A stretch of 64,000 nucleotides of DNA, taken from NCBI GenBank assembly GCA_013314775.1, contig JABUFB010000017.1:62001-126000 (forward strand), read 5' to 3'. The stretch is from Armatimonadota bacterium (GTDB taxonomy: Bacteria; Armatimonadota; Zipacnadia; Zipacnadales; JABUFB01). This document shows positions 9,339 through 18,267 of this stretch, piece after piece. The position numbers were made by a program, and so were the translations under genes. Each line of letters begins with the position of its first letter. The first letter of the stretch is position 1. The notes under the pieces are model-generated. The model saw only the letters and a list, made by a program, of their open reading frames with translations, was not told the DNA's origin and did no database searches.

Positions 9339-9995
9339 CTACTCGGCGTCTTCGACCTTCTTGCCGCAACCCGCGCAGAACCGGGCATCCGGCTGCAGCT
9401 TCTCGCCGCAACCGGTGCAGAAAGCCACAGCCTTGAGCTTCTCGCCGCAGTTGGGGCAGAAGCGGGCATTGACTTCCAGCGGGTGCTCGCACTTTGGGCA
9501 GGAAGCGCGAATGGTCTCGCGCCAGTTCTCCCGGGCGAGCTTCTTGTCTTCTTCAGCCATTGCCGCGTGACGCCAGATTTCTTCGACGGAGCGGCTCGAC
9601 TGGGCGGCGGACATCTCCACACCCAGGTCGGGCGCGCATTCCTTGCACAGGCCGCGCTTGTTATTCCAGCAACTCTTGCGACAGACCCAGGACATGCATC
9701 GCGGGCACTGCACGAACTGGGGCCTGATCTCCTCGACGGCCTGCTTGAACGCCGAATCGTGGGCGCGCTCCCAGGTCGCGGAACGTACCCGTTCGCTCAC
9801 GTCTGCAGCCCGGCCAAGGACGCCGCCGAAGATGCTGCCGGCGGTATCCAGTACGTTGGCGACGGTTCCGGTGGCGCTGGCGCGGAAGGGCGTGCGATAG
9901 CCGGAGCCGCAGCGATTGCAGAAGAATTCGAATTGAAATCCCTGGTCCGTGCTGTGGTCAGAATAGTTGCTGACGAATTCAATGAGCTCGGACAT
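9339..9995 (-). CDS. Multi zinc-ribbon protein of unknown function
   Basis: A 218-aa protein. The start is set at ATG 9995 because upstream in-frame codons lie in poorly coding sequence. It has zinc-binding CxxC pairs at both ends: FFCNRCGSGYRTPF near residue 27, VQCPRCMSWVCRKSCWNNKRG with LCKEC in the middle, and three C-terminal double-zinc-ribbon units (CPKCEHPLEVNARFCPNCG, FCTGCGEKL, FCAGCGKKVEDAE). The central Gly/Ala-rich region (VANVLDTAGSIFGGVLGRAADV) may be an amphipathic or membrane-associating helix. Similar zinc ribbons recur at 25171 and at the C-terminus of the protein at 48306. The function is unknown; a structural or nucleic-acid/protein-binding role is possible. It is convergent with the importer operon. 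Confidence 0.8.
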   Translation of the reverse strand: MSELIEFVSNYSDHSTDQGFQFEFFCNRCGSGYRTPFRASATGTVANVLDTAGSIFGGVLGRAADVSERVRSATWERAHDSAFKQAVEEIRPQFVQCPRCMSWVCRKSCWNNKRGLCKECAPDLGVEMSAAQSSRSVEEIWRHAAMAEEDKKLARENWRETIRASCPKCEHPLEVNARFCPNCGEKLKAVAFCTGCGEKLQPDARFCAGCGKKVEDAE

Positions 9996-10223
9996 AACGG
10001 CGAAGCCTCCCGGGGGCAAGAACCGTCCCAGACGTCCGTACGAGGTCGCGAGGGTGGCGCTGGTTCGCAACTGTATTATGCAGCGCGCCGGGTCACCGTG
10101 CAAGTGTGAGTTTCCCTGGATGGGGCCGACCTGCCGATCGGTGTCCTGGCGTTGACAAAACGTGCCCAACGTGGTCAACTATCCGCGCTGCTCATCCCTC
10201 GGTGGCTCTTGGAGAGATGCGCC

Positions 10224-11168
10224 ATGAAGACCGTGCTGATTGTCCTGACAATGACCCTCGCTGTTCACTGCACCTGGGTATGCGCCCAGGACCAGCCCGG
10301 TACGGTGAACGCCATGCTCGGATACCCGCCGGACGCCCGTCTGCTCATCATCAATGCCGATGATTTTGGCATGAGTCACAACACCAATCTCGCGGTTTTC
10401 GACGCTTTCGAACGCGGAGTTCTGACTTCGGCGACCGTGATGATGCCCACCGCATGGGTCAAGGAAGTCGCCGACTGGGTGCGCGCGCACCCGCAGGCCA
10501 ATGTTGGCATCCACCTGACCCATACCAGCGAGTGGCGCAACTACAAGTGGGGGCCGGTTGCAGGAAGGGAGAAAGTTCCGGGATTGGTCTCGCCCGATGG
10601 ATACATGTGGCCCGACTGCGAGCCAGCCTGGGAGCATGCGACGCCCGAGGAGGCTGAGATCGAGTCCCGGGCGCAGATTGAGCTGGCCAAGAAAATGGGC
10701 ATCGATCCCACCCACATTGATTCCCACATGGGCACTATGCAGTTGAACCCGGCATTCGCCGATGTCTACCTGAAGCTCTCTCAGGAGTACAGGCTTCCCC
10801 AGCGGCAGGCCTCCGCAGAGATGTACGCGCTCTTTGGCGCCCCCGACCGGAAGAAGCGGGAGCGCGAGGCCGGCGTGCTGGGGCCGGATGTGCTGATCCA
10901 CGGCGTACCCCTTCCGCCAGACCCGGCCGATCTCGCGGAAGCCTACAATAATATCCTTCGGAACCTGAAGCCCGGGCTGACGGAGTTCTACCTGCACCCG
11001 GCCATAGACGGCCCGGAGATGCAATCCATCAGTGGCAGCCATGCCCGGCGGCATGCGGACTATGAGTGGCTGATCAATCCGGCTACCCGGGCGCTCATCG
11101 ATGAACTCGGCATCAAGCTCATCAGCTACCGCGACTTGCGCGATGCCATGAGAGGCGGGCAAGGCTAA
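10224..11168 (+). CDS. YdjC/ChbG-family carbohydrate deacetylase
   Basis: A 314-aa protein. ATG 10224 follows GGAGAG (10211-10216) and gives a signal peptide (VLIVLTMTLAVHCTWVCAQ), so this copy is probably exported, unlike cytoplasmic ChbG. The YdjC fold is shown by LLIINADDFGMSH, whose Asp pair and His bind the metal, then VGIHLTHTSEW, THIDSHMGT and TEFYLHPAID, which supply further metal and catalytic residues. The family removes acetyl groups from N-acetylated di- or oligosaccharides. The stop is 2 bp before the fumarase alpha gene. That proximity suggests cotranscription but gives no obvious pathway link. Confidence 0.88.
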   Translation: MKTVLIVLTMTLAVHCTWVCAQDQPGTVNAMLGYPPDARLLIINADDFGMSHNTNLAVFDAFERGVLTSATVMMPTAWVKEVADWVRAHPQANVGIHLTHTSEWRNYKWGPVAGREKVPGLVSPDGYMWPDCEPAWEHATPEEAEIESRAQIELAKKMGIDPTHIDSHMGTMQLNPAFADVYLKLSQEYRLPQRQASAEMYALFGAPDRKKREREAGVLGPDVLIHGVPLPPDPADLAEAYNNILRNLKPGLTEFYLHPAIDGPEMQSISGSHARRHADYEWLINPATRALIDELGIKLISYRDLRDAMRGGQG

Positions 11169-11170
11169 GC

Positions 11171-12031
11171 ATGGCTCCGCGCCGAAAGGTCATGGAGATC
11201 AGTGTCGAAGCGATTGCCGCAGCGGTGGCGGACATGTCGGCGGAAGCGAACTTCGAGTTGCCAGGGGATGTGCTGGCAGCACTGCGGGCTGCACGAGATG
11301 CTGAGACCAGCGTCGTGGCAAGAGACGTGCTCGGTCAGCTCATCGAAAATGCCCGAATCGCCCACGAACAGAGGATAGCGCTCTGTCAGGATTGCGGGAT
11401 CGCGGTGGTCTTCGCCGAACTGGGCCGGGACGTGCACCTGGACGGAGACCTGTATCAGGCCATCAACCGGGGTGTGCGCGAGGGCTATCGCAATGCGTAC
11501 CTGCGCAAGTCCATGGTGCTCGATCCTTTGCGCCGGGATACGAATACGGGCGACAACACCCCGGCCATCGTGCATCTCAAGCTGGTGGAGGGTGACCGCC
11601 TCACGCTCACCCTCGCCCCCAAAGGCGGCGGGAGCGAGAATATGAGCGCGGTGTGGATGATGGTCCCTTCCGAGGGCGAAGACGGTGTTGTGCAGAGGAT
11701 TGTCGAGCGCATCCAGCAAGCGGGCGGCAAGCCCTGCCCGCCGCTGGTCCTGGGCGTGGGACTGGGCGGGAACCTGGAGAAAGCAGCACTCATGGCGAAG
11801 GAGAGCCTCCTGCGGCCCGTGGGCCAACCGAGCCCGATCCCGGAAGTGGCCGCGCTGGAGGGCCGCCTACTCGAGGCGGTCAATGCTACGGGTATCGGTC
11901 CCATGGGGCTGGGGGGGCGCACCACCGCGCTTGCGGTGCACGTGGAACGCTACCCGTGTCACATCGCTAGCCTGCCGCTGGCCCTGAATGTGCAATGTCA
12001 CGCGGCCCGGCACGTGTCGCGGGTACTGTAG
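11171..12031 (+). CDS. Class I fumarate hydratase/tartrate dehydratase, alpha subunit
   Basis: A 286-aa protein matching the N-terminal (alpha) half of iron-sulphur class I fumarases. Recognisable segments are IALCQDCGIAVVFAELG, with a cluster-ligand Cys, LDPLRRDTNTGDNTPAIVH, LAPKGGGSENMSAVWMM and LGVGLGGNLEKAALMAKESL, the last group being substrate-site motifs conserved in TtdA/FumA. The enzyme interconverts fumarate and malate, or related diacids, in the cytoplasm using a [4Fe-4S] cluster. ATG 11171 is 2 bp after the previous stop; an internal ATG at 11192 is an alternative start. The beta subunit follows at 12079, so the two-subunit form is complete. Confidence 0.93.
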   Translation: MAPRRKVMEISVEAIAAAVADMSAEANFELPGDVLAALRAARDAETSVVARDVLGQLIENARIAHEQRIALCQDCGIAVVFAELGRDVHLDGDLYQAINRGVREGYRNAYLRKSMVLDPLRRDTNTGDNTPAIVHLKLVEGDRLTLTLAPKGGGSENMSAVWMMVPSEGEDGVVQRIVERIQQAGGKPCPPLVLGVGLGGNLEKAALMAKESLLRPVGQPSPIPEVAALEGRLLEAVNATGIGPMGLGGRTTALAVHVERYPCHIASLPLALNVQCHAARHVSRVL

Positions 12032-12078
12032 TGCCTCATTCTTGGCAGGAGTCGCTTGCCAGTAGGGATGACCTGCGA

Positions 12079-12633
12079 ATGACCGTTGACGCAAAGCGAA
12101 TCAGCACCCCGCTGGACGAAGCGATGGTGCGCTCTCTTCGAGCGGGCGACCGGGTGCTTCTGTCCGGGGTGATCTACACCGCGCGGGATGCTGCGCACAA
12201 GCGGATGCTGGACGGCTTCGCTGCCGGAGATGGTCTGCCCTTCGACCTGGTGGGGCAGGTGATCTATTACTGCGGCCCATCCGAAACGCCTCCGGGGCAC
12301 GCCATCGGGTCGGCAGGTCCGACGACGAGCTACCGCATGGATGCCTACGCGCCGGAGCTGCATCGGCTGGGACTGAAAGGCACTATCGGCAAGGGCGACC
12401 GTACGTTGGAAGTGCGCAAAGCCTGCGTTGAAACGTGTTCGGTCTATTTCGTGGCGGTGGGTGGTGCGGGAGCCCTTCTGGCGGGAGCGGTTGTTTATTC
12501 AGAAGTAGTGGCATACGAGGACCTCGGGCCCGAGGCCGTCCGCAGGTTGACGGTGCGCGAGTTCCCGATCACCGTGGCCTACGACTGTTTTGGCGGAAGC
12601 GTGTTTCCCGGTGACGTCCCACTGAGAACGTGA
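12079..12633 (+). CDS. Class I fumarate hydratase/tartrate dehydratase, beta subunit
   Basis: A 184-aa protein corresponding to the C-terminal half of class I fumarase. ATG 12079 is chosen because homology-like sequence (ISTPLDEAMVRSLRAGDRVL) begins just after it. An upstream in-frame region to 12031 is possible but lacks family features. Motifs are SGVIYTARDAAHKRM, YYCGPSETPPGHAIGSAGPT (substrate-binding) and GLKGTIGKGDR, as in TtdB. The AYDCFGGSVF segment near the C-terminus is usual for the family. It assembles with the subunit at 11171. Confidence 0.92.
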   Translation: MTVDAKRISTPLDEAMVRSLRAGDRVLLSGVIYTARDAAHKRMLDGFAAGDGLPFDLVGQVIYYCGPSETPPGHAIGSAGPTTSYRMDAYAPELHRLGLKGTIGKGDRTLEVRKACVETCSVYFVAVGGAGALLAGAVVYSEVVAYEDLGPEAVRRLTVREFPITVAYDCFGGSVFPGDVPLRT

Positions 12634-12671
12634 GGTTCCCGGTCGCGAGCGAACGCAGACAGGTAGCGCCA

Positions 12672-14021
12672 ATGCAGACCCGCCCTACAACCCGGGTCCT
12701 GATATCCGCGGCCCAGTTCCTCGCGGCACTGGGGGGGCCGGGGGTGCGTCTTGCCCGGCGGCTTCTGGATCACGCGGTTCTGCTGTCGCCGCGCTCGCCG
12801 GAAGTCCGCGGCTGGCGCTGTATGCTGGAGGCTTCGGCGGCACGCTCCGAGGGCGATATCGAGCGTTCGATAGCCCTGTTGCGGGAAGCCGGGGCGCACA
12901 TGCCCGGCAACGACCTCGTGATCGCGAGTCTGGGCGTGGACCTGTCCGCAGCAGGCAGGCACGAGGAAGCGATCCAGACCCTTGAACGCGCGCTCCGGGG
13001 CGAGACGGACATCACCGGCGAAGCCCAGGTGTGGACGAGCCTCGCTTGGTCGTACCTGCGATCGGGCAGAGCCCCGAAGGTCTCGCATGTGTTCGATCGC
13101 GCCCAGGAGAGCCATGCTGTGTCACCTGAACTGCGGGTGATCCGCGTCCTGGCGCTGGCGATTGTCCACGGTTTCGTGCAGCGCGACCGACTCATGGAGC
13201 TTGTGCGCCTGCGGGCCAGCGCGGTGCCGATGGTGTTGGATTTCGCCCACCAGCTTGCGGGACAGAGCAAGTACGATCTGGCGCGCCAGCTTCTGCGCTG
13301 CCTGCCGGAGACTCTGGCCCGGCGGGGTTACGAAATGATGGCGCGTAAGTCCATCAGTCTGGCAGACTACACCACCGCAGTCTGGGCCCTGAAACAGCAC
13401 GAAATCGCCCAGCCCAGCTCGTGCCTCGCTCCGATGCTGAGGGCCGAAGTTTCACTCAGGCGTGGGGATGCTGCCGGTGCAGTGAAGCACCTGCGGGTCG
13501 CCCTTGAGCGCGCCCCGACCTCGCGGGCGGTGCTTGAGCAGGCCGTCCGGGTGCGAGCGGTGCGTGGAGACTGGCCCGAGGCGGATGGGTTGGCCCGGAA
13601 AGCCTTGGAGAAGCGCAGCACGAGCGCCCTTGTTGGCGGCGTGGCCGCGCTGGCATTGCTGGCTGAGCATCAGCCGGAGCAGGCGCGCCGACTGTTCACC
13701 GTCCAACGCGTGGGAGACGACCTCGACTGCATTTTCGGGTACGCCGCGCAGGCCTTGATCGCCGCTCGCTTCGGGGGTTGGGACCGTAGCCTGGAGCTGG
13801 TGGAGCAGGCCCTGCGCCAGATGCAGCGCAGTCCTGCCTGGGTGCTCACGGAACCGGTGAAGGCTCGCATCGCGGCTGCTCTGGAAGAGGCGCTGGATGC
13901 CAGTGAGACGGCTGTGGACGACTTATCTGCCGAGACCCTGAAAGAGCTGCGAGAGCGTGTTGCGCAGCTTTCCGGGGCTGCGGATCGAGCTCTTCCACAG
14001 GCACGGAACGGCGCTGACTGA
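12672..14021 (+). CDS. TPR-repeat protein
   Basis: A 449-aa helical repeat protein. ATG 12672 is used; a GTG at 12630 overlapping the upstream stop (GTGA) would add 14 residues and is a fair alternative that would imply coupling to the fumarase genes. Throughout there are ~34-residue helix-turn-helix units with TPR-like small residues, for example PEVRGWRCMLEASAARSEGD, LGVDLSAAGRHEEAIQTLER and VSLRRGDAAGAVKHLRVALE. No signal peptide or enzyme domain is visible. TPRs scaffold protein complexes, and the partner is unknown. The gene ends 10 bp before the convergent exopolysaccharide operon. Confidence 0.8.
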   Translation: MQTRPTTRVLISAAQFLAALGGPGVRLARRLLDHAVLLSPRSPEVRGWRCMLEASAARSEGDIERSIALLREAGAHMPGNDLVIASLGVDLSAAGRHEEAIQTLERALRGETDITGEAQVWTSLAWSYLRSGRAPKVSHVFDRAQESHAVSPELRVIRVLALAIVHGFVQRDRLMELVRLRASAVPMVLDFAHQLAGQSKYDLARQLLRCLPETLARRGYEMMARKSISLADYTTAVWALKQHEIAQPSSCLAPMLRAEVSLRRGDAAGAVKHLRVALERAPTSRAVLEQAVRVRAVRGDWPEADGLARKALEKRSTSALVGGVAALALLAEHQPEQARRLFTVQRVGDDLDCIFGYAAQALIAARFGGWDRSLELVEQALRQMQRSPAWVLTEPVKARIAAALEEALDASETAVDDLSAETLKELRERVAQLSGAADRALPQARNGAD

Positions 14022-14031
14022 TTGCGTCACA

Positions 14032-15216
14032 TCAGTCCTGCAGGTCCGTCGCCAGTTCCTCGTAAAGTGCCGCAGTAGCTTGAAGCATATACATGATGTC
14101 GTGCCGCTCGCGCACAAGAGCTGATGCCGCTCTTCCCCGCCTGAGCCGTTCTCCCGCATCACCCAGCGCATCCCGCAAAGCCAGCGCCAGGCCGGTTGCA
14201 TCGTCCGCCGGGGAGAGCCAGCCCGTTTCTCCGTGGCGCACGACGTCAATGTTGCCGGGGATCGCCGTGGCAACCAGCGCGCAGCCGTGGGATGCGGCCT
14301 CGATCAGGGCATAGGGGCAACCCTCCCAGCGTGAGGGCTGGCAATAGACGTCGCAGGAACACAGGAGCTCGGGTACATCGGAGCGGTGTCCCGGAAGGTG
14401 GACGACATCGCCCAAACCCTCCCGGGTGACGAGTTGCTCCAGCGCCGGTCGCTGGTCGCCTTCGCCCGCGATTAGCAGGTGTGCATCAGGAACTACGCCC
14501 TGCAGGAGCTTGATGGCGCGCACCGCCGTGTCGTACCCCTTCTGACGGCGCAAGTCACCCACGGACAGAACCAGCCTGCACTGCTCCGGCAGCCCCAGGC
14601 GTGCGCGAACCTCGGAGCTGTTCACCTCCGGAACGGGGCCGAGACGGATTCCGTTGGGGATGCAGACGCAGGACTCCGGCGGCGTTACGCGGTACTTCAG
14701 GGCGATATCGCGCTCGCTTTCACACACGCAGATGATGCGGTCGGTTACCCGTCCCAGGCGGCGTTCGGCAGTAACGAGAAGCGTCTTCACGGGGGCCGGA
14801 ACGTCCATCAGGAAGGGGAAACCGTGGGGCGTGTAGACGGCCCTGCTAACTCCCACTCGCCGGGCTGCGTTCCGACCAATGAATCCCGCGATGGCACTGT
14901 GGGCATGGACGATATGCGGGCGGAGTTCGCGCAGAATCGGGGCAAGGCCCGCGATGGCACTTGCCAGCGATACCGGGTTCATGGACCGGTGAACGGGGAA
15001 CTCGATGACCCGTACGCCTGCGTCCTTGAGAATGCGCGAGGTTGTCGCAAAGTCTCGGTCGCGCAGGGGCGAAAGCACCGCGGACAGTTCGAAGCGCTCC
15101 GGGTCCAGCCCGGTGCACAGGTCCAGGACGTGCTTGCGCGTCCCGCCCACGCAGGCTTCGAGCACCTGTGTGACCCGCACCCGCCTACTGACCACGGCCG
15201 CTCTTGAGTCTGGCAT
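14032..15216 (-). CDS. GT4-family glycosyltransferase (last gene of polysaccharide operon)
   Basis: A 394-aa two-Rossmann-domain glycosyltransferase. ATG 15216 gives a start just before the N-terminal strand VRVTQVLEACVGGTRKHVLD and overlaps the flippase gene by 32 bp. The N-domain binds the acceptor (PHIVHAHSAIAGFIGRNAAR, TPHGFPFLMDVP). The C-domain carries the donor-nucleotide site: LVLSVGDLRRQKGYDTAVRA, LLIAGEGDQR, and the E-x7-E type motif PSRWEGCPYALIEAASHGCALVA (written here in two parts: PSRWEGCPY and LIEAASHG). It adds one sugar from an activated donor to a growing glycan on the cytoplasmic face. Sugar specificity cannot be predicted. Confidence 0.9.
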   Translation of the reverse strand: MPDSRAAVVSRRVRVTQVLEACVGGTRKHVLDLCTGLDPERFELSAVLSPLRDRDFATTSRILKDAGVRVIEFPVHRSMNPVSLASAIAGLAPILRELRPHIVHAHSAIAGFIGRNAARRVGVSRAVYTPHGFPFLMDVPAPVKTLLVTAERRLGRVTDRIICVCESERDIALKYRVTPPESCVCIPNGIRLGPVPEVNSSEVRARLGLPEQCRLVLSVGDLRRQKGYDTAVRAIKLLQGVVPDAHLLIAGEGDQRPALEQLVTREGLGDVVHLPGHRSDVPELLCSCDVYCQPSRWEGCPYALIEAASHGCALVATAIPGNIDVVRHGETGWLSPADDATGLALALRDALGDAGERLRRGRAASALVRERHDIMYMLQATAALYEELATDLQD

Positions 15217-16921
15217 TGATCTTGCGCCCGACCTTGCGTGCCGCATCCCAGACGAGACTGATCTCGTTGATCCGTAGCAGTGCGGCACAGCCCAGGAACA
15301 CCAGCGCGCCCACCACAAAACTGCTGCCCATGTGCGCTGCCGCCTTGATCTTCAGTCCACCGTCCCAGCCCTCGAGCACAGGCGCCATCTGCTGTTCCAG
15401 CAGGTAGAGAACCAGCCCCATGAGCCCCACGCAGACGGCGAGTTGCAGGGTGAAGCGAACCTGTTTCGCCACGTCGATGTGGCCGATGCGCCGGCGAATC
15501 AGGACGTACAAGGCGATGACCTTGGTGCTCTTACTGATGGTCAGCGCGGCAGCCACCCAGGAGAGCTTCGCGCCGGGAGTGGCTCCGAACACGTACACGC
15601 CGAGGTAACCGATGACCACGTGGAGGATGGCAAACAGAGCCCCCACGATATTCGGGGTCATCGTGTCCTGGTATGCGAAGAACCAGTGGTTGATTGAACC
15701 CTCCACCGAGTAGAAAAACATCCCCGGCGCGTACCAATAGACGCCCATTGCAGAGAGCCGGGCATGCTCGGCGGTGAACTCTCCGGCCTGGAACACCAGG
15801 CGGATGATGGGCAGCGAAGCGACCATCAATACCACGCTGACCGGCACGTAAACGAAAGCCATAGCGCGTGTGGTGGCCACCAGGGCGTCGGCCATCTTGT
15901 CCTTCTCGCCGCGCAGAGCCCATTCCGAAAGGTACGGGTAGACAACGAAGCTGACTGCCAGGGGGAGCGTCTGCAAGAACAAGTCGGTGATCTTCCGGCC
16001 GAAATCCAGGCAGGTGTACACGCCACTGCCGATATCTGTGCCGAAGCGGCTGTCGGCCCAGGTGCGAAGGGTGGAGAAAGCCACCCCGATCAGTACGGGT
16101 GGCATCAGGGTGATGACTTTCCACGCGTTGGGGTTGCGGAACACGTTGGCTGTCAGCCGGAAGCGGTGCAGATGGTTCCACAGGCCGGGAATCTGCACCA
16201 GCAAGCGCAGACAACCGCCGGCCATGACCCCGAACGCGAAGGCGTAGATGGCCTCGTCAGGACGGTGCGGGTCGGCATCCACCCGGTACGGCCAGACGAG
16301 ATAAAGCAGCATGAAGGAGATGACTACCACTGCAAACCGGAAGGACGCTTCAGCGATTGCAGGGAGGGAGAAGCGTTTGTAGGCGTGGAGGGTGAGTTCG
16401 GGCATTACCGACAGGGAGAAAAGGAGCAACGCGGGGGCCATAATCCGCAGGACGACGACACCACGGTGCAACGCGGCGGGATCGTTCGCGAGCCCTTTGC
16501 CCACGAAGAGAAGAATCGGCTCGGCGAAAACCACGCAGATGAGGGCGAGTGCACCCAGCACCAGGAACTGGAAACCGGTCATGGCGCTGGCCAGTTCCCA
16601 CGCGGGCTGCTCTCCGTCTTCCCGACGCACTTTGACGAACTGGGGCAGGTATGTGGGCCGCAGTGTCTTCTCCACCTTGGTATAGATGGTGAAGATGACG
16701 CTGTTGTAGGCGACCTTGAAAGCATCAGTGCTGCTGCTGGCGCCGAGACTGGCAATGAGCATTTCCTTGACGTAGCCCATCAGCTTGCCCACTGAGAGGA
16801 ACACGGTGATGACCAGGGCCGCGATGCTCATACGACGCCCGGCGGTGGCATCCGACTGCTGGTCGGCCTGGCGAAGCTCTTCGGTGGTTCTCAAGTCATC
16901 TTCGTGCATGGGGTGCTCCAC
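15185..16921 (-). CDS. MurJ/Wzx-like lipid-linked oligosaccharide flippase
   Basis: A 578-aa membrane protein with about 13-14 hydrophobic spans and the MOP-superfamily layout of MurJ (MviN). MurJ-like segments are KLMGYVKEMLIASLGASSS near the N-terminus, TDAFKVAYNSV, VLRIMAPALLLFSLSVMPE and LVFQAGEFTAEHA, the last resembling the GxF motif of MurJ transmembrane helix 8-9. Its place inside an operon of glycosyltransferases suggests that it moves a lipid-linked exopolysaccharide repeat unit across the inner membrane rather than lipid II, which is inference. A hydrophilic charged N-terminus (MHEDDLRTTEELRQADQQ) precedes the first span. It is separated by 53 bp from the preceding GT gene. Confidence 0.88.
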   Translation of the reverse strand: MEHPMHEDDLRTTEELRQADQQSDATAGRRMSIAALVITVFLSVGKLMGYVKEMLIASLGASSSTDAFKVAYNSVIFTIYTKVEKTLRPTYLPQFVKVRREDGEQPAWELASAMTGFQFLVLGALALICVVFAEPILLFVGKGLANDPAALHRGVVVLRIMAPALLLFSLSVMPELTLHAYKRFSLPAIAEASFRFAVVVISFMLLYLVWPYRVDADPHRPDEAIYAFAFGVMAGGCLRLLVQIPGLWNHLHRFRLTANVFRNPNAWKVITLMPPVLIGVAFSTLRTWADSRFGTDIGSGVYTCLDFGRKITDLFLQTLPLAVSFVVYPYLSEWALRGEKDKMADALVATTRAMAFVYVPVSVVLMVASLPIIRLVFQAGEFTAEHARLSAMGVYWYAPGMFFYSVEGSINHWFFAYQDTMTPNIVGALFAILHVVIGYLGVYVFGATPGAKLSWVAAALTISKSTKVIALYVLIRRRIGHIDVAKQVRFTLQLAVCVGLMGLVLYLLEQQMAPVLEGWDGGLKIKAAAHMGSSFVVGALVFLGCAALLRINEISLVWDAARKVGRKINARLKSGRGQ

Positions 16922-16974
16922 TCTTGTTCTGGGCGCTTGCAGGGCTGCAGGACTGTAAGCGCATATGCGCGTGG

Positions 16975-18267
16975 TCAGGGCTCTATGCTGCGGCCTTGTT
17001 CCCGTGCTGCGTCGGGTGCCTCGCGCGGGGCGACGTACCTGCGCAATAACGCCGCCAGGTCTTCGATGTTCCGTGCAATATCGAACTCGCGCTCAACCTT
17101 GCCGCGGCCGTGGTTGCTGACCGTGGCGCGAAGTTCGTCGTCGTAGATGATCCGTTCGAGGCACGCCGCAAGTTCGCCCACATGTCCGGGCCTGGCGAGA
17201 AGACCGGTCTGCTCATGCTCAATGAGTTCAGGAATGCCGCCGACACTGGTGGCCACCGCTGGGACGCCCAGGGCCAGGGCCTCGATGAGCGCGTTGGGTA
17301 TGCCGTCCCGGTCGCCGTCTTCCGTGACGATACATGCAAGAGCGAAGGCGTGGGCTCGGGCGAAGACGGGCGCGAGTTGCTCCTGGGTCAAGGTTCCGTG
17401 GAACTTGACGACATCGCGCAGGCCCAGGCCGGCCGTGAGCCGCTCCAGGTCTTCACGCTCGGGACCGTCGCCAACGATCTCCAGCCGGAATTCGGCGCCG
17501 TTGGAGCGGGCGATTGCGGCGGCGCGCAGGAGGATATCCATGCCCTTCTTCGGCACAAGGCGGCCCACGGAGATCACCAATGGCGGTTTTTCGCGGGGTT
17601 CGGGTCGGGGAATGAACCGGGTGATATCGACGCCGTGGTGGATCAGATGGAGCCTGTCGCCGACCGTGAGCGGGTTCTGGCGCTGTAAGCGTTCAAAACC
17701 GTGCTGGGTGCAGACTGCAGTGAACTCGGCCTCCGAAAGCTTCACGCCCAGCAGGATTGACTCGTTTGTGAATATATCCCGGGCGTGGGCGGACATGCTA
17801 AAGGTAACGCCGATAATCTCAGCCAGGAGCAGTCCGGTGGTCGCCGGAGCACTCGCGAACTGCGCATGTACGTGAACCGGGCGTTCGGAGCGGGGAACGC
17901 GAGTGGCAAAGTAGCCGGCCGCCAGCAGGGAGGACACCAATTCACGAAGAGCCCCCCGATGGCGCAGGCCATGCTTCGTGACGAAAGAAAGGGCGCTGAT
18001 GTAGCCGCCGGGAAACCGCATGAAGGCTATGGCCTGGGAGATCAGGCTGCGGAAAGACAGCGGTCGGGGCCTGTGGAATGTCCGGTCCTCGAAGGCAGCG
18101 GTGTCTGCATGGGGCTCCTCTGAGGGCTGTTCAAGAGCGAGCAGGGTGAGACGGAAGCCCCGGCGTTCGAGTTCCAGCATCTCGCGCAGGATGAACGTCT
18201 CGGAGATAGACGGGAACTCTCCGAGTACTACCCCGAGATTGCCCGTTCTACGTCGTCTTCGCCGCAA
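16975..18267 (-). CDS. GT4-family glycosyltransferase, WcaL/AmsK-like
   Basis: A 430-aa GT-B glycosyltransferase. The N-terminal GEFPSISETFILREMLELER is the hallmark of the colanic-acid/amylovoran transferase group (WcaL, AmsK). Further motifs are VHVHAQFASAPATTGLL, FSMSAHARDIF, LVISVGRLVPKKGMDILLRA and the donor-site DGIPNALIEALALGVPAVAT (E in IEAL). It starts with a run of Arg residues and overlaps the upstream gene by 20 bp, so translation is coupled. The expected role is addition of a hexose in exopolysaccharide repeat-unit assembly; the exact sugar is unknown. Confidence 0.9.
   Translation of the reverse strand: MRRRRRRTGNLGVVLGEFPSISETFILREMLELERRGFRLTLLALEQPSEEPHADTAAFEDRTFHRPRPLSFRSLISQAIAFMRFPGGYISALSFVTKHGLRHRGALRELVSSLLAAGYFATRVPRSERPVHVHAQFASAPATTGLLLAEIIGVTFSMSAHARDIFTNESILLGVKLSEAEFTAVCTQHGFERLQRQNPLTVGDRLHLIHHGVDITRFIPRPEPREKPPLVISVGRLVPKKGMDILLRAAAIARSNGAEFRLEIVGDGPEREDLERLTAGLGLRDVVKFHGTLTQEQLAPVFARAHAFALACIVTEDGDRDGIPNALIEALALGVPAVATSVGGIPELIEHEQTGLLARPGHVGELAACLERIIYDDELRATVSNHGRGKVEREFDIARNIEDLAALLRRYVAPREAPDAAREQGRSIEP

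Noticed and set aside
15764-16795. 343-codon plus-strand frame
   Set aside because: Antisense to the MurJ-like flippase and with shadow composition.
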